Shown piece by piece: positions 44,958-54,579 of a stretch of 64,000 nt of DNA (the first letter of the stretch is position 1; each line of letters begins with the position of its first letter). The notes beneath the pieces were generated by a model, which did no database searches, was not told the DNA's origin, and was given only the letters and a program-made list of their open reading frames with translations. Made by a program: the position numbers and the translations under genes. Source of the DNA: TH5896 sp049578985 (GTDB taxonomy: Archaea; Thermoproteota; Nitrososphaeria; Nitrososphaerales; Nitrososphaeraceae); assembly GCA_049578985.1 (NCBI GenBank), contig JBAUMZ010000085.1, positions 1 to 64,000 of the forward strand. Reading direction: 5' to 3'.

Positions 44958-46394
44958 TTGGAGATTACAGAGGGGCTAACGTTTGATGACGTTCTCATCG
45001 TTCCAACTAGATCACACATCATCTCTCGGAGTCAAACTAATCTTAGGACAAGACTATCACGAAATATTTTTCTTAACATTCCCCTAATCAGTGCAAATAT
45101 GGATACGATCACTGAGTCAGGAATGGCTATCGCCCTAGCCCGCGAAGGCGGAATAGGTATTATACACAGATTCATGACTATAGCAGACCAAGTTGATGAA
45201 GTCTTGAGGGTAAAGAGATCCGAATCCGTCATGATTGAGCAGCCGTATACAGTTCGCCAAGACATGAACGTAACAGATGTTAGAAAGCTGATGACTAGCT
45301 ATGGAGTATCCGGGTTACTTGTCGAAGATATTGATCACAAATTAGTGGGCATCATTACTAGACGAGACATAACCTTTGAGAGTAATCCAACAAAAAAGGT
45401 GTCCGGTTCAATGAGTAGAGATGTAACCACAGCCCAAAAAGGAATTACTATAGAAGAAGCTAAAGAAATTCTTCATAAACATAGAATAGAAAAGCTACCG
45501 GTAGTTGATAAGAAGTATCATATAGTAGGTCTAATTACAAGTAAAGATATTCTCAAAATGGAGCAGTATCCGTACGCTTCCAAGGATAAGAAGGGGAGAC
45601 TACTTGTGGGTGCGGCCGTAGGCGTTAAGGGTGATTTTCTAGAAAGGGCCGAGACATTGCTGGGGGCTGGGGCTGATGTGATAGTGGTTGATATTGCACA
45701 CGGCCATAGCGATAATGCAATAAATGCGGTAAAAATGATTAAGAGGGCCTTTCCAAAATGTGAACTTATAGCTGGAAATGTTGCAACTGGAAATGGATCG
45801 AAGGATCTTATCCGAGCTGGAGTAGATGCGGTGAAAGTCGGAGTTGGTTCTGGATCCATATGCATTACAAGAGTTATTACGGGTTCTGGAGTACCCCAGG
45901 TCACCGCGGTGGTCGACAGTGCCAAAGTGACAAAAGATTATGATATTCCAATTATTTCAGATGGTGGAATAAGAACATCCGGTGACGCCACTAAGGCCCT
46001 TGCGGCTGGGGCATCTTCTGTTATGGTCGGAAGTCTATTTGGTGGCACAGATGAAAGTCCTGGCAAGACACTCGTTAAGAACGGTAAGAAATTTAAAATG
46101 TACAGAGGAATGGCTTCCTTTTATGCATCTTTGGGTAGAAAGTACCGAGAAGAGGGTTCACAGGTAATCGAATCAGACGATCTGAATGACTACGTGCCAG
46201 AAGGTGTAGAAGCAATGGTAAGTTACAAAGGGAGCGTGGTTGACATTATTAGGCAGTTGGTTGGGGGTCTTCGTTCTGGGCTTAGCTACTGTGGTGCAAA
46301 CACAATAGTAGAAATGCAAAAGAATGCGAAGTTTATAAAAATCACTTCAGCTGGGTATACGGAAAGCCTTCCTCATGACGTCGAAGTCGTCTGA
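44958..46394 (+). CDS. guaB: Inosine-5'-monophosphate dehydrogenase
   Basis: This enzyme oxidises IMP to XMP for guanine nucleotides. The 478-residue barrel has LTFDDVLIVPTRS at the start, two CBS domains (~residues 95-205), the catalytic Cys loop GVGSGSICITRVITGSG (~300), ISDGGIRTSGD, and the flap YRGMASFYA. TTG start at 44958 matches the family N-terminus EGLTFDD. Length normal. Confidence 0.96.
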   Translation: MEITEGLTFDDVLIVPTRSHIISRSQTNLRTRLSRNIFLNIPLISANMDTITESGMAIALAREGGIGIIHRFMTIADQVDEVLRVKRSESVMIEQPYTVRQDMNVTDVRKLMTSYGVSGLLVEDIDHKLVGIITRRDITFESNPTKKVSGSMSRDVTTAQKGITIEEAKEILHKHRIEKLPVVDKKYHIVGLITSKDILKMEQYPYASKDKKGRLLVGAAVGVKGDFLERAETLLGAGADVIVVDIAHGHSDNAINAVKMIKRAFPKCELIAGNVATGNGSKDLIRAGVDAVKVGVGSGSICITRVITGSGVPQVTAVVDSAKVTKDYDIPIISDGGIRTSGDATKALAAGASSVMVGSLFGGTDESPGKTLVKNGKKFKMYRGMASFYASLGRKYREEGSQVIESDDLNDYVPEGVEAMVSYKGSVVDIIRQLVGGLRSGLSYCGANTIVEMQKNAKFIKITSAGYTESLPHDVEVV

Positions 46395-46468
46395 TTTCTT
46401 AACAATGACAAATCCATCAAAAAAAGTTGAATATAGAATTTATATCTGATTGATATCAGAATCAAGCT

Positions 46469-47032
46469 ATGTCTTCGACTTTAACAAGACTGTCAACAGT
46501 CTTGCTTCCTTTGATTACAATACTGTTGGTCTCTTCCCCCGTGTACGCACAGGTGACAATCTTACCTGGTACAGATCTTCCTGAAATTCAAATTCAACAA
46601 CCAAACCAATCTACCCCGAACCAACCTGCTGAACAACAACCTACAGAATTGACCGATAATCTTACATCAGGTCTTGATACCAATAGTGTCTCCCTGAAAA
46701 TTGCAGCTGCTCATTATATACCCTTGACCGTCGATCCTGGGAATCAAGTAAAGCTTCTTGTTGACTATAATGTTTCAAATCCAGAGGTAAACAACAACCC
46801 AATAAATGCTATAATGGAGATATACGCCACAAACGAAACTCTAATCAGAACATCCTCCTTTCCTTCGCCAATAACTGCAAATGAGACAGGTACAATACAA
46901 CTTGCGACCACCTTCAATGACGATGCGTTAAAGAACCTTACGGCTGTGGTTACAGTTACTGATCCATCAAAAGAATCTCCCATATCAGAGCCCTTAAGAG
47001 TTCCACTCACACTAGGTCAAGTGATTGAATGA
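46469..47032 (+). CDS. Secreted hypothetical protein
   Basis: A 187-residue protein with a signal peptide ending near SSPVYAQ, a Pro/Gln/Asn-rich linker (PNQSTPNQPAEQQPT) and an immunoglobulin-like beta domain (LLVDYNVSNPEVNNNPINA, TAVVTVTDPSKESP). No C-terminal sorting signal is seen. It probably faces the cell exterior. Function unknown. Confidence 0.65.
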   Translation: MSSTLTRLSTVLLPLITILLVSSPVYAQVTILPGTDLPEIQIQQPNQSTPNQPAEQQPTELTDNLTSGLDTNSVSLKIAAAHYIPLTVDPGNQVKLLVDYNVSNPEVNNNPINAIMEIYATNETLIRTSSFPSPITANETGTIQLATTFNDDALKNLTAVVTVTDPSKESPISEPLRVPLTLGQVIE

Positions 47033-47100
47033 CACTGTAATATCACCAGTATCTAACTTCTGTTTTTTATTAATACTGAAGTCCAAATAAGTACTAATAT

Positions 47101-47325
47101 ATGGCTTCTCCCACCGCATCTTGTTTGATTTGTTCTCGAACGACCTCTGGTAGGTATTGTGAGTACCATAGCAAATCGTTTGACAAATTAGCTTCAGAGT
47201 ATGAATCTTGGAAGAGAGCATTAGGAAAAATTTCTTGGGAAGATTATCTAAGAAATTTGCTTGAACTACAAGAAACTGGTTCATCTATAAGAGCCATAAT
47301 CGAGAATGAACTGAGAATACATTAG
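47101..47325 (+). CDS. Small zinc-knuckle protein
   Basis: A 74-residue protein whose first part, CLICSRTTSGRYCEYHSKSF, carries a CxxC-x8-CxxH site likely to bind zinc; the rest is helical (WKRALGKISWEDYLRNLLEL). Similar small proteins occur in ammonia-oxidizing archaea, from memory. It converges with the thermosome gene. Function unknown. Confidence 0.7.
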   Translation: MASPTASCLICSRTTSGRYCEYHSKSFDKLASEYESWKRALGKISWEDYLRNLLELQETGSSIRAIIENELRIH

Positions 47326-47423
47326 ATCCTCTGTAGTTTAATGGAATACAAAACATAGCTGAGAGTGAAAAAAACAAAAAGAAATTAGAAAATTTTGTAG
47401 AGGTTAAAGTTCTGGTCGAGTGA

Positions 47424-49082
47424 TCACATCTCGCCCATGCCGCCCATTCCACCCGGAGGCATGCCACCCCCACCAGGAGGACCCCCTGCCGATTTACCGG
47501 CTGCAATAACATCATCTATACGTAAGATCATCGATGCAGCTTCAGTAGCCGACTTGATTATTTGCTCCTTTACAATAAGAGGTTCGAGAATCTCTAACTT
47601 GGAAATATCTGCGATTTTCGCGTTTCTAACATCAATTCCGGTCCATTTTGAGCCTTTCGATTGTCTAGCCCTTAACTCAGTCATTACATCTATTGGGTCC
47701 ATGCCTGCATTCTGACCTAATGTGAGAGGGATCACTTCTAATGATTCTGCAAACTTCTCAGCAGCAAGTTGCTCTCTGCCAGAAAGAGTGCCCACCCAAT
47801 CACGTAATTTCCCAGCTACGTACGCCTCTGGTGCTCCTCCGCCTGCAACTATGGCCGGCTTTTCTAATACATCCTTCGTGACACTTATTGCATCATGCAA
47901 TGATCTCTCTGCTTCATCTACGACTCTTTGAGAGCCTCCTCGAATAAGTATTGTAACTGCTTTTGGATTTTTGCATCCTTCTACAAAGACCCATTTGTCT
48001 GTCTCCACTTTCCGCTCTTCTACCAGATCTGCGGCACCAAGATCTTTACTTGAAAGATCTTCTAGATTACTTATGATTCTTGCACCCGTTGCTTTTGCGA
48101 GCTTTGTCATATCACTTTCTTTGACCCTTCGAACTGCCAAGATATTAGCCCTTGCCAGATAATGCTGTGCTATGTCATCAATACCCTTTTGACATATGAC
48201 AACGTTGGCCCCTGCAGCGATGATTTTATCCACCATATTTTTCAACATCTTATTTTCCTCCTCAAGAAACATCTTCATCTGATCAGGGGAGCTTATGTTG
48301 ATCTTTGCATCAAACTCTGTTTTCTCTATTTCAAGGGCCGAATTGATCAGAGCGAGCTTTGATTTCTCGATTCGTTTTGGCATTCCCCCGTGCACAACTT
48401 CTTTATCTAGCACTATGCCCTTTATCAATTTAGTATCTCGTAGTGAACCGCCAGCCTTCTTCTCCACCTTGATATCATCAAGGTCTACTCGATATCCACT
48501 CGTTGATTTGTCAGCAATTTGAAGGGAAGCATTAACAATCATCTCTGCCAACTGATCTGAATCTTTGGAAACCAGTTTTGTTTGCATCGAAGTCTTAGCG
48601 ATTTTTGTAAGTTGATCTTTCTCGTTACCATGGACTTTTATCGCGATACTGTTGAGTATTTCAATCGCCTTGATAGCACTTCTTCTGTAACCATCAACTA
48701 TAATCGTTGGATGAACATCCTTTCCAACTAGCTCTTCTGCCTTCTCGATGAGTGCTCCTGCAAGGACGACTGCAGATGTTGTACCATCTCCCACCTCATT
48801 ATCAACCGACTTGGCAACTTCTACCATCATCTTTGCGGCAGGATGCTGGACGTCGATTTCTTTAAGAATTGTAGCCCCATCATTTGTGATAGTCACATCT
48901 CCAAGAGAATCCACAAGCATCTTGTCCATCCCCCGTGGACCCAAACTTGAACGGACTACCTCCGCTATGAGCTTTGCCGCTGTTATGTTATTCTTCTGAG
49001 CATCACGACCCTTTGTCTGACTTGCGCCTTCTTTCAATATTAAGACTGGCATTCCACCAGCTGAACCTTGTTGAATTGACAT
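47424..49082 (-). CDS. Thermosome subunit (group II chaperonin), complete
   Basis: A 552-residue chaperonin subunit that folds proteins in a two-ring complex. Landmarks are SSLGPRGMDKMLVDS, TNDGATILKEIDVQHP, DGTTSAVVLAG and AIVAGGGAPEAYVAGKLR. It ends in a Gly/Met-rich tail (GGMPPGGMGGMGEM), typical of the interior-facing C-terminus. A paralogue is at 62435. Confidence 0.97.
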   Translation of the reverse strand: MSIQQGSAGGMPVLILKEGASQTKGRDAQKNNITAAKLIAEVVRSSLGPRGMDKMLVDSLGDVTITNDGATILKEIDVQHPAAKMMVEVAKSVDNEVGDGTTSAVVLAGALIEKAEELVGKDVHPTIIVDGYRRSAIKAIEILNSIAIKVHGNEKDQLTKIAKTSMQTKLVSKDSDQLAEMIVNASLQIADKSTSGYRVDLDDIKVEKKAGGSLRDTKLIKGIVLDKEVVHGGMPKRIEKSKLALINSALEIEKTEFDAKINISSPDQMKMFLEEENKMLKNMVDKIIAAGANVVICQKGIDDIAQHYLARANILAVRRVKESDMTKLAKATGARIISNLEDLSSKDLGAADLVEERKVETDKWVFVEGCKNPKAVTILIRGGSQRVVDEAERSLHDAISVTKDVLEKPAIVAGGGAPEAYVAGKLRDWVGTLSGREQLAAEKFAESLEVIPLTLGQNAGMDPIDVMTELRARQSKGSKWTGIDVRNAKIADISKLEILEPLIVKEQIIKSATEAASMILRIDDVIAAGKSAGGPPGGGGMPPGGMGGMGEM

Positions 49083-49334
49083 GTCCTCTATTCACCTAAA
49101 ATATACTCAATAAAGGCATGGGTTGGGATATATTAAATTTACTAACTGTTCAAGTATGTATTTTCATGAGATTGTGGTGTTATGGTGTTGCGGTGTTAAA
49201 GTACCCTATAACAAAGTGTCCCGATCTCATGTTCTGTGGCTATTTTAATCTTGAAACATTGCTAATCTGTTCCGAGATGACCGAATCATATCATTTCAGA
49301 TCGGATCAGATAAATAGAATGATCTGAATACATG

Positions 49335-50198
49335 TCACATGTTATTCAAGGAATCCAATACAGATTTAGCTTGTCGATAGTGAGCAGCATCGACCATCTT
49401 TCCGTCCACAGTTACCGCGCCAATACCTTTACCCTTATCCATTGTTTCTTCCAATACCTGTACAACCTTCCTAGCCCACTCAACTTCATTGTTGCTTGGA
49501 ACAAAGACACTTGCTACTGGTTCCAATTGCTTAGGATGGATAACGCACTTGCCCTGATATCCTAAGCGCTTGGCAGTTCCAGCATCACGCACCAGTCCTT
49601 CTATATCGTCAACTTTTTGCCAGATCGCATCAATTGCACCAATTCCGGCGGCCTTGGCATCGATTGGAATCTTTGCGCGTGCAAAAGAATATTCAATACC
49701 ATCTTGAACATAATCCAGTCCCATGTCGTAAAGAAAGTCGAATACTCCAAATACCAACATTCTCACCCGTAAATCAGCTGTTGCAATTGAATACGAATTA
49801 ACTAGTCCCTGGGCAGACTCTATGGACGCCATAATTCCAGTTTTCTTGCTCATTGCTCTCTGACGTTCCAATTCGATCAACCTCCGAGCCAGGTAGCTAA
49901 CTTCAGTTTCATTGTTAACTTTAGGGACTACAACTCCGTCTATTTCATCACTTACTATGGCATCGAGGTCCTGGATCGCGATGCCTGATTCGTACGAATT
50001 AATTCGAACGTACACGTTTGTTTTTCCGTAATCTTCTTTCTTGTTCAGAGCTTCTGACACGAATTCTCTAGCGGTCTGCTTTTCATTTAATGGCACAGAA
50101 TCTTCCAAATCAAAGCAGATCACGTCTGCGTTCAGGGACCTGGCTTTCTCGACAAACCTCTTGTTGTTCCCCGGAATAAACAATAACGTTCTGAACAT
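49335..50198 (-). CDS. HpcH/HpaI-family CoA-ester lyase (CitE-like)
   Basis: A 287-residue TIM-barrel lyase of the citrate-lyase-beta/malyl-CoA-lyase group. It starts RTLLFIPGNNKRFVEKA, contains ICFDLEDSVPLNEK, with Glu/Asp metal ligands, and GIMASIESAQGLVN, and CVIHPKQLEPV. Cleavage or formation of a malyl- or citramalyl-CoA-type ester is expected. It lies 15 bp downstream of an MDR reductase, suggesting one pathway. Confidence 0.88.
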   Translation of the reverse strand: MFRTLLFIPGNNKRFVEKARSLNADVICFDLEDSVPLNEKQTAREFVSEALNKKEDYGKTNVYVRINSYESGIAIQDLDAIVSDEIDGVVVPKVNNETEVSYLARRLIELERQRAMSKKTGIMASIESAQGLVNSYSIATADLRVRMLVFGVFDFLYDMGLDYVQDGIEYSFARAKIPIDAKAAGIGAIDAIWQKVDDIEGLVRDAGTAKRLGYQGKCVIHPKQLEPVASVFVPSNNEVEWARKVVQVLEETMDKGKGIGAVTVDGKMVDAAHYRQAKSVLDSLNNM

Positions 50199-50213
50199 TC
50201 ACTACGGGTGTGC

Positions 50214-51263
50214 CTAGAGCTTGTGTGGCGTTGTCACTATTTTTCCTATTTGTTCGCCCTTTGCCATCATGACATGGCCCTGAACCATTTCGCTAAATGG
50301 CAATACCGTGCTGATCAATGGTTTAATCTTGCCTTTGTTTGTCCAGTGTATTACTTCTTCTAGCTCTGCCTTGGTTCCTTGAGTTGAACCCAGTAGATTC
50401 GTTCCTTTAAAGAAAAGATAACGAAGGTCGATCGAAGAATCATATCCAGTCGTTGCTCCTGTTGCCACTAACGTCCCGCCCATCTTAAGAAGAGAAACTT
50501 CTTGTGCAAAAGTAGCTTTACCAATATGTTCAAACACTACATCTACACCCTGTTTGTTTGTAATGTCTCTGACCTTTTTGTACCAATCAGCCTCTCTATG
50601 GTTGACGACATTATCTGCGCCCAATTCAAGGCATTTGTCCATCTTCTCTTTGTTTCCTGCCGTAGCGATGACGTTACAGTTATACAACTTTGAAATTTGA
50701 ATTCCTGACATTCCAACTCCACTTGTGCCGCCCATAATTAGCACTGTTTGACCTGGAGTAATCTTGGCCCTTCCGACTAGCATGTGCCATGCCGTCATTC
50801 CAACCATGGATATCGCTGCCGCGTCATTGAATGACACATTATCAGGTAGCTTTGCTACGTTAACTTCTGGTAAATGGGTATATTGTGCAAACCCCCCCCA
50901 TAAAGGACCAGTCTGAAATCCCCAAATCGTTCTCTCGGCACAATCATATTCACGCCCTGAGGTGCAAAAATTACACACCCTACAGCTCATATTAGAATGT
51001 GAAACCACACGATCTCCAACCTTAATTTTAGTAACGTTTTCACCAACCTCAGCTACATGACCCGCCGAATCACTACCGGAAATATGAGGCAGAGGTACCT
51101 TGATGGGATCCCCCCAGATTGCCCAAAGATCATTGTAATTATATGCCGCCGCTTCCACTTTTATCATGATCTCATTCTGGCCTAGTTTAGGCATATCTGC
51201 ATCTTCTATCTTTACATTCGTCGTAGGATCCTTGCTATATTCTCTGAAAATGGCTGCTTTCAT
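50214..51263 (-). CDS. Zinc-binding MDR oxidoreductase (alcohol dehydrogenase/enoyl reductase-like)
   Basis: A 349-residue medium-chain dehydrogenase/reductase. The structural zinc cysteines are in CRVCNFCTSGREYDC (~95), the nucleotide-binding turn is GGTSGVGMSG (~175) and the catalytic region HISGSDSAGHVAEVG. Members include acryloyl-CoA or crotonyl-CoA reductases and alcohol dehydrogenases. Its CoA-lyase neighbour suggests an acyl-CoA substrate, possibly in the 3-hydroxypropionate/4-hydroxybutyrate cycle; this is inferred. Confidence 0.85.
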   Translation of the reverse strand: MKAAIFREYSKDPTTNVKIEDADMPKLGQNEIMIKVEAAAYNYNDLWAIWGDPIKVPLPHISGSDSAGHVAEVGENVTKIKVGDRVVSHSNMSCRVCNFCTSGREYDCAERTIWGFQTGPLWGGFAQYTHLPEVNVAKLPDNVSFNDAAAISMVGMTAWHMLVGRAKITPGQTVLIMGGTSGVGMSGIQISKLYNCNVIATAGNKEKMDKCLELGADNVVNHREADWYKKVRDITNKQGVDVVFEHIGKATFAQEVSLLKMGGTLVATGATTGYDSSIDLRYLFFKGTNLLGSTQGTKAELEEVIHWTNKGKIKPLISTVLPFSEMVQGHVMMAKGEQIGKIVTTPHKL

Positions 51264-51381
51264 GAAGTTGAGAACCCTCGCTAGACTTAATATAGTTAAC
51301 TCAAAGGAATCGATTTAGAGAGTAAAAAAAAGTCTCACACTGTCTTCAGAAAGGGGTGCTATAGAGTTGATCCTGGAGAAC

Positions 51382-51672
51382 TCAAACCCTATTGATTCTA
51401 AATTCCTTTTTTGGCTGTTGAATATTTAACAGTATTTGCTTAAGTTCCTCGTCGGTTAGCGCCCTATTCAGCCTCCCTGACGAGGCTGAGCTTATGAGGT
51501 AATTTTCTACAGCCGTAGCTAGCTCAGGTTTAACCATTCTTATGTTGGTAAGCCTTTGTCTCGCAGTCTGATCCAATAAGAATGTCAGTGCGCGCTGTCG
51601 CATTGCAGTTTCAGCCTCACGTTTCTTTAATTCTTCTTCATTTGGATCTGGAGAAGGTTGATTTACAGACAT
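51382..51672 (-). CDS. PDCD5/TFAR19-like DNA-binding protein
   Basis: A 96-residue basic protein of the PDCD5 family: EEELKKREAETAMRQRALTF, LDQTARQRLTNIRMVKPELA and a C-terminal LNRALTDEELKQILLNI. Family members are helical and bind DNA or chaperonin partners. The gene follows rps19e by 18 bp, an arrangement I know from archaea. Confidence 0.9.
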   Translation of the reverse strand: MSVNQPSPDPNEEELKKREAETAMRQRALTFLLDQTARQRLTNIRMVKPELATAVENYLISSASSGRLNRALTDEELKQILLNIQQPKKEFRINRV

Positions 51673-51690
51673 CCTGGTTTTCCTTTCCCA

Positions 51691-52140
51691 TCAAGCATAT
51701 CTTTGCAAGTTAGGTATTGTATTAATCTCCTTAAAGATCTCTGTCGCAAGTCTATCGATCTTCTTCATCCCTTCATCACTCATTAGTCTTCCCTGCTTTT
51801 TCTTTGTCAGATAACCGGCTGATTCTAGTTGTTGTAATGCCTTTCTAATAATCGAACCACCAGCATCCCGATGATGGTCGAGGTTGTACCCAATTCTTTT
51901 CCTTCCACCATACATACTTCTTAAATCCGATGTGCCTATTGGGCCGTGCAGATATACCTTTCTTACAAGTGAAGCGCATCTGACATACCACCAGTCTCTG
52001 TTCTGAGGAATCTTTTCCACATGAGAGCCTGTTTTCACATACGCCGACCAAGTCGGAGGCTCAATCTTTTTATCCTTCTTTAATCGTTCAGCCAATTTTA
52101 CTATCAGGTCCGTAGCAGGGATATCATACACCTTTGCCAT
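51691..52140 (-). CDS. rps19e: Ribosomal protein S19e
   Basis: A 149-residue small-subunit protein: VYDIPATDLIVKLAERLK, WSAYVKTGSHVEKIPQN, WWYVRCASLVRKVYLHGPIG, MYGGRKRIGYNLDHHRDAGG and QLESAGYLTKKKQGR. Every family block is present and the length is normal. It is the first gene of a pair with the PDCD5-like gene. Confidence 0.97.
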   Translation of the reverse strand: MAKVYDIPATDLIVKLAERLKKDKKIEPPTWSAYVKTGSHVEKIPQNRDWWYVRCASLVRKVYLHGPIGTSDLRSMYGGRKRIGYNLDHHRDAGGSIIRKALQQLESAGYLTKKKQGRLMSDEGMKKIDRLATEIFKEINTIPNLQRYA

Positions 52141-52323
52141 TATACACTATGTATTAGCCTCTTCTAACTCCTTATAAATTATTATCGACTTCAGTCAATT
52201 CTAAATTCAAATTTTCATTGCATCATATAAGAATGGCTATATCCCAATTCGAAGTATTTGTTCTTAGTTTACTATAAAGAACCCGGTTCAACTGATTGCA
52301 CCATATCCACTTTTACAAAAGAG

Positions 52324-52629
52324 TCAAATAACTTGGTTCGAGAATTTAGGGAGAACCTTCCGATAAATGTGGCCGCAACGATAGCAACTTATTCTGATAC
52401 ATTTCGTGTTTGATCGTCCAAGCCTAATTCTTGAACTCTTTCCTGGGATGATAAATTCTTTGCATTGCTTGCAAAAAAGTTGTTTGATATTGTAGGGAAG
52501 TCTGGTACGAACCCTCATCGCAATCTTTTTCGCCAGTCGAGCTTGATCGTCTGATAATTTGTCATCTATCTTTGAATAGTATAATGCAGCATCAATTAAG
52601 ATGTCTATTCGTTCCTTCGCCGTTTGCAA
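52324..52629 (-). CDS. rnp4: RNase P protein component 4 (Rpp21)
   Basis: A 101-residue subunit of archaeal RNase P that helps process tRNA 5' ends. N-terminal helices (ERIDILIDAALYYSKID) are followed by a zinc ribbon: FCKQCKEFIIPG and ISCYRCGHIYRK. MRVRTRLPYNIKQLFC matches Rpp21. It is divergent from nep1. Confidence 0.92.
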   Translation of the reverse strand: MQTAKERIDILIDAALYYSKIDDKLSDDQARLAKKIAMRVRTRLPYNIKQLFCKQCKEFIIPGKSSRIRLGRSNTKCIRISCYRCGHIYRKVLPKFSNQVI

Positions 52630-52767
52630 GTTACGTCTTTTAGATGATATTGTGATATAGCCTACATCGGTCTAGATAAATCATTATGCTGACTTATTAC
52701 GTGTAAAACGTAGCTAGCGTTTGGAAATGGCTTCTTTCAGTTGGAAAATTTTTTACTGCATTGAAAA

Positions 52768-53571
52768 ATGTCTCCAATAACAAAAAAGATGGACAACCAC
52801 CACGACAGAGTACGTAGATTTATTTTATGGAAATCTCGAACTTCATTTCTGTCTGACTGCATGAAGCAGGAATATGGATGCTCCATAATTATCGCAGAAG
52901 CTGCACTGGAACTGGTTCCTCAAAATCTGAGAAATCATCAAGCAGTGAGAGCTCATGCCACGAGATTAGGGAGGAAGCCCGATGAAACATTTCTTGACAG
53001 GAGCTATCACCATGCTGCAATGAAAACTGACCCATCCTTAACAAAACATGGCAGGCCTGACATTGTGCACCTCTCATTAGCGGCGGTGATGTCCTCTCCA
53101 CTCTATATTAGTAATAAAGTCAGAGTATACATTTCAACAATAGACAGCAACAGTATTATAATTGGAGAAGGAATTCGGTTTCCAAAATCATACTCCCGAT
53201 TTGATGGATTAATGGCAGATCTCTTTAAGAATAAGAGGATAAAGAACAGAGAAGGGACCAAAGTGATGTTGGAATTGAACGAAGGAGTAACCTTTAACCA
53301 ATTGATAGACCAAACAATAAGACCAAGGCAAGTGATAGGCTTCTCCTCGATTGGAGCCCCTTCGACCCTGGAAAAGGTTGTCTCTGACACCCTCTCCTTA
53401 AATCCGTCGTCATCGGCATTCGTAGTGGGTGGTTTCCCAAGAGGGCATTTTTCAAATACAACTGCTAGGAAATTTACTGGCTTATACAGCATATCGACTA
53501 CGGGACTTGAAGCACACGTTGTTGTAGCACGGTTAGTTTATGAATGCGAAAAGATCTTGTGCTATCAGTAG
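52768..53571 (+). CDS. nep1: rRNA pseudouridine methyltransferase Nep1
   Basis: A SPOUT methyltransferase that modifies the hypermodified helix-35 nucleotide of 16S rRNA and assists small-subunit assembly. Recognisable blocks are FLDRSYHHAAM, GRPDIVHLSLAAVMSSPL, VYISTIDSNSIIIG, KVMLELNEGVTF, AFVVGGFPRGHF and the C-terminal knot residues. At 267 residues it is slightly long at the N-terminus; a start at ATG 52792 is possible. Confidence 0.93.
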   Translation: MSPITKKMDNHHDRVRRFILWKSRTSFLSDCMKQEYGCSIIIAEAALELVPQNLRNHQAVRAHATRLGRKPDETFLDRSYHHAAMKTDPSLTKHGRPDIVHLSLAAVMSSPLYISNKVRVYISTIDSNSIIIGEGIRFPKSYSRFDGLMADLFKNKRIKNREGTKVMLELNEGVTFNQLIDQTIRPRQVIGFSSIGAPSTLEKVVSDTLSLNPSSSAFVVGGFPRGHFSNTTARKFTGLYSISTTGLEAHVVVARLVYECEKILCYQ

Positions 53572-53588
53572 TAGTACGTCACAACATT

Positions 53589-54485
53589 CTAGTGAAACAA
53601 TGCATCAACTATAAAAGCTATGAAAATCGCAGTCAGGTAAGGACTAGAGAATTTGAAAACGGTCCATGCAACCTTCTCACTGGGTCTCGCTAGTAACCAT
53701 AGCGAGAGTGCCAACATAGCAGCACCGAAAACAGTGGCAGTTAATACATAAATAATCCCAAATTCGTTGAGAAAAAAAGGAAAAATACTGAAAAGAACCA
53801 TTAGTATTGTGGTGACCGCAATAATCCTAACAGATTTTTTTTCATTTTGAACTACAGGTAGCATTGGTATTCCGGCCTTAGCATAGTCTTTCCTCGAGTG
53901 AAGCGCAAGACTCCAAATATGAGTTGGAATCCACAGGAATACCAATCCTGCCATAATGATCCCGATCTCAATACTTTGTGTAGTGACGGCAACATATCCT
54001 ATCATTGCAGGCGCTCCACCGGAGAACCCCCCGAGAACTATATTGGTCTGGCTAGTTCGCTTTAGCCATTTGCTATAAACAATAATATTGTCAAATAGAC
54101 CAAACGCCATCAGCGCGAATGCATAAATATTCAAAAACCACGAAGAAACAAGTGATATTCCTGCTAAGATAATTCCAAAAATAAAGGCATTTCTAGGGGA
54201 TATTCTTCCTGAGGGGATTGGACGCCCTTTTGTTCGATCCATGATTGCATCAATGTCGCGATCGTTGTATCCCGTCAAAGTGTCAGCGGCTGCAGATCCT
54301 GCCGCTACACCGAGGATTAATAGAAGCCACATAAGCGCGCTAGTCGGGATGTCGAAGAGGAGGGATGCAGTTAGAGCAGAGGCGAAGGCAGTAAAGACTA
54401 ATAGATACCATATCTTTGGCTTTGTAAGCTCATAATAATCTCGGAAAGCCCTGCCAAAGGATGCAGAGGTAGTCAAGGTATCCAT
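53589..54485 (-). CDS. ctaB: Protoheme IX farnesyltransferase (heme O synthase)
   Basis: This integral membrane prenyltransferase attaches a farnesyl group to heme for terminal oxidases. The 298-residue protein has about nine hydrophobic helices and the UbiA motif NDRDIDAIMDRTKGRPIPSG near residue 75, followed by the second Asp-rich loop near HSRKDYAKAGIPMLP. It starts with YYELTKPKIWYLLVFTAF. Convergent with nep1. Confidence 0.95.
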   Translation of the reverse strand: MDTLTTSASFGRAFRDYYELTKPKIWYLLVFTAFASALTASLLFDIPTSALMWLLLILGVAAGSAAADTLTGYNDRDIDAIMDRTKGRPIPSGRISPRNAFIFGIILAGISLVSSWFLNIYAFALMAFGLFDNIIVYSKWLKRTSQTNIVLGGFSGGAPAMIGYVAVTTQSIEIGIIMAGLVFLWIPTHIWSLALHSRKDYAKAGIPMLPVVQNEKKSVRIIAVTTILMVLFSIFPFFLNEFGIIYVLTATVFGAAMLALSLWLLARPSEKVAWTVFKFSSPYLTAIFIAFIVDALFH

Positions 54486-54579
54486 TTATTATTGTCCTTC
54501 CAACGTTGACAGTAATGATCTAACTAAATATATTAATATCGTATACTGCCGTCTAAATTTCTGATTGGCATTCCAGTCG

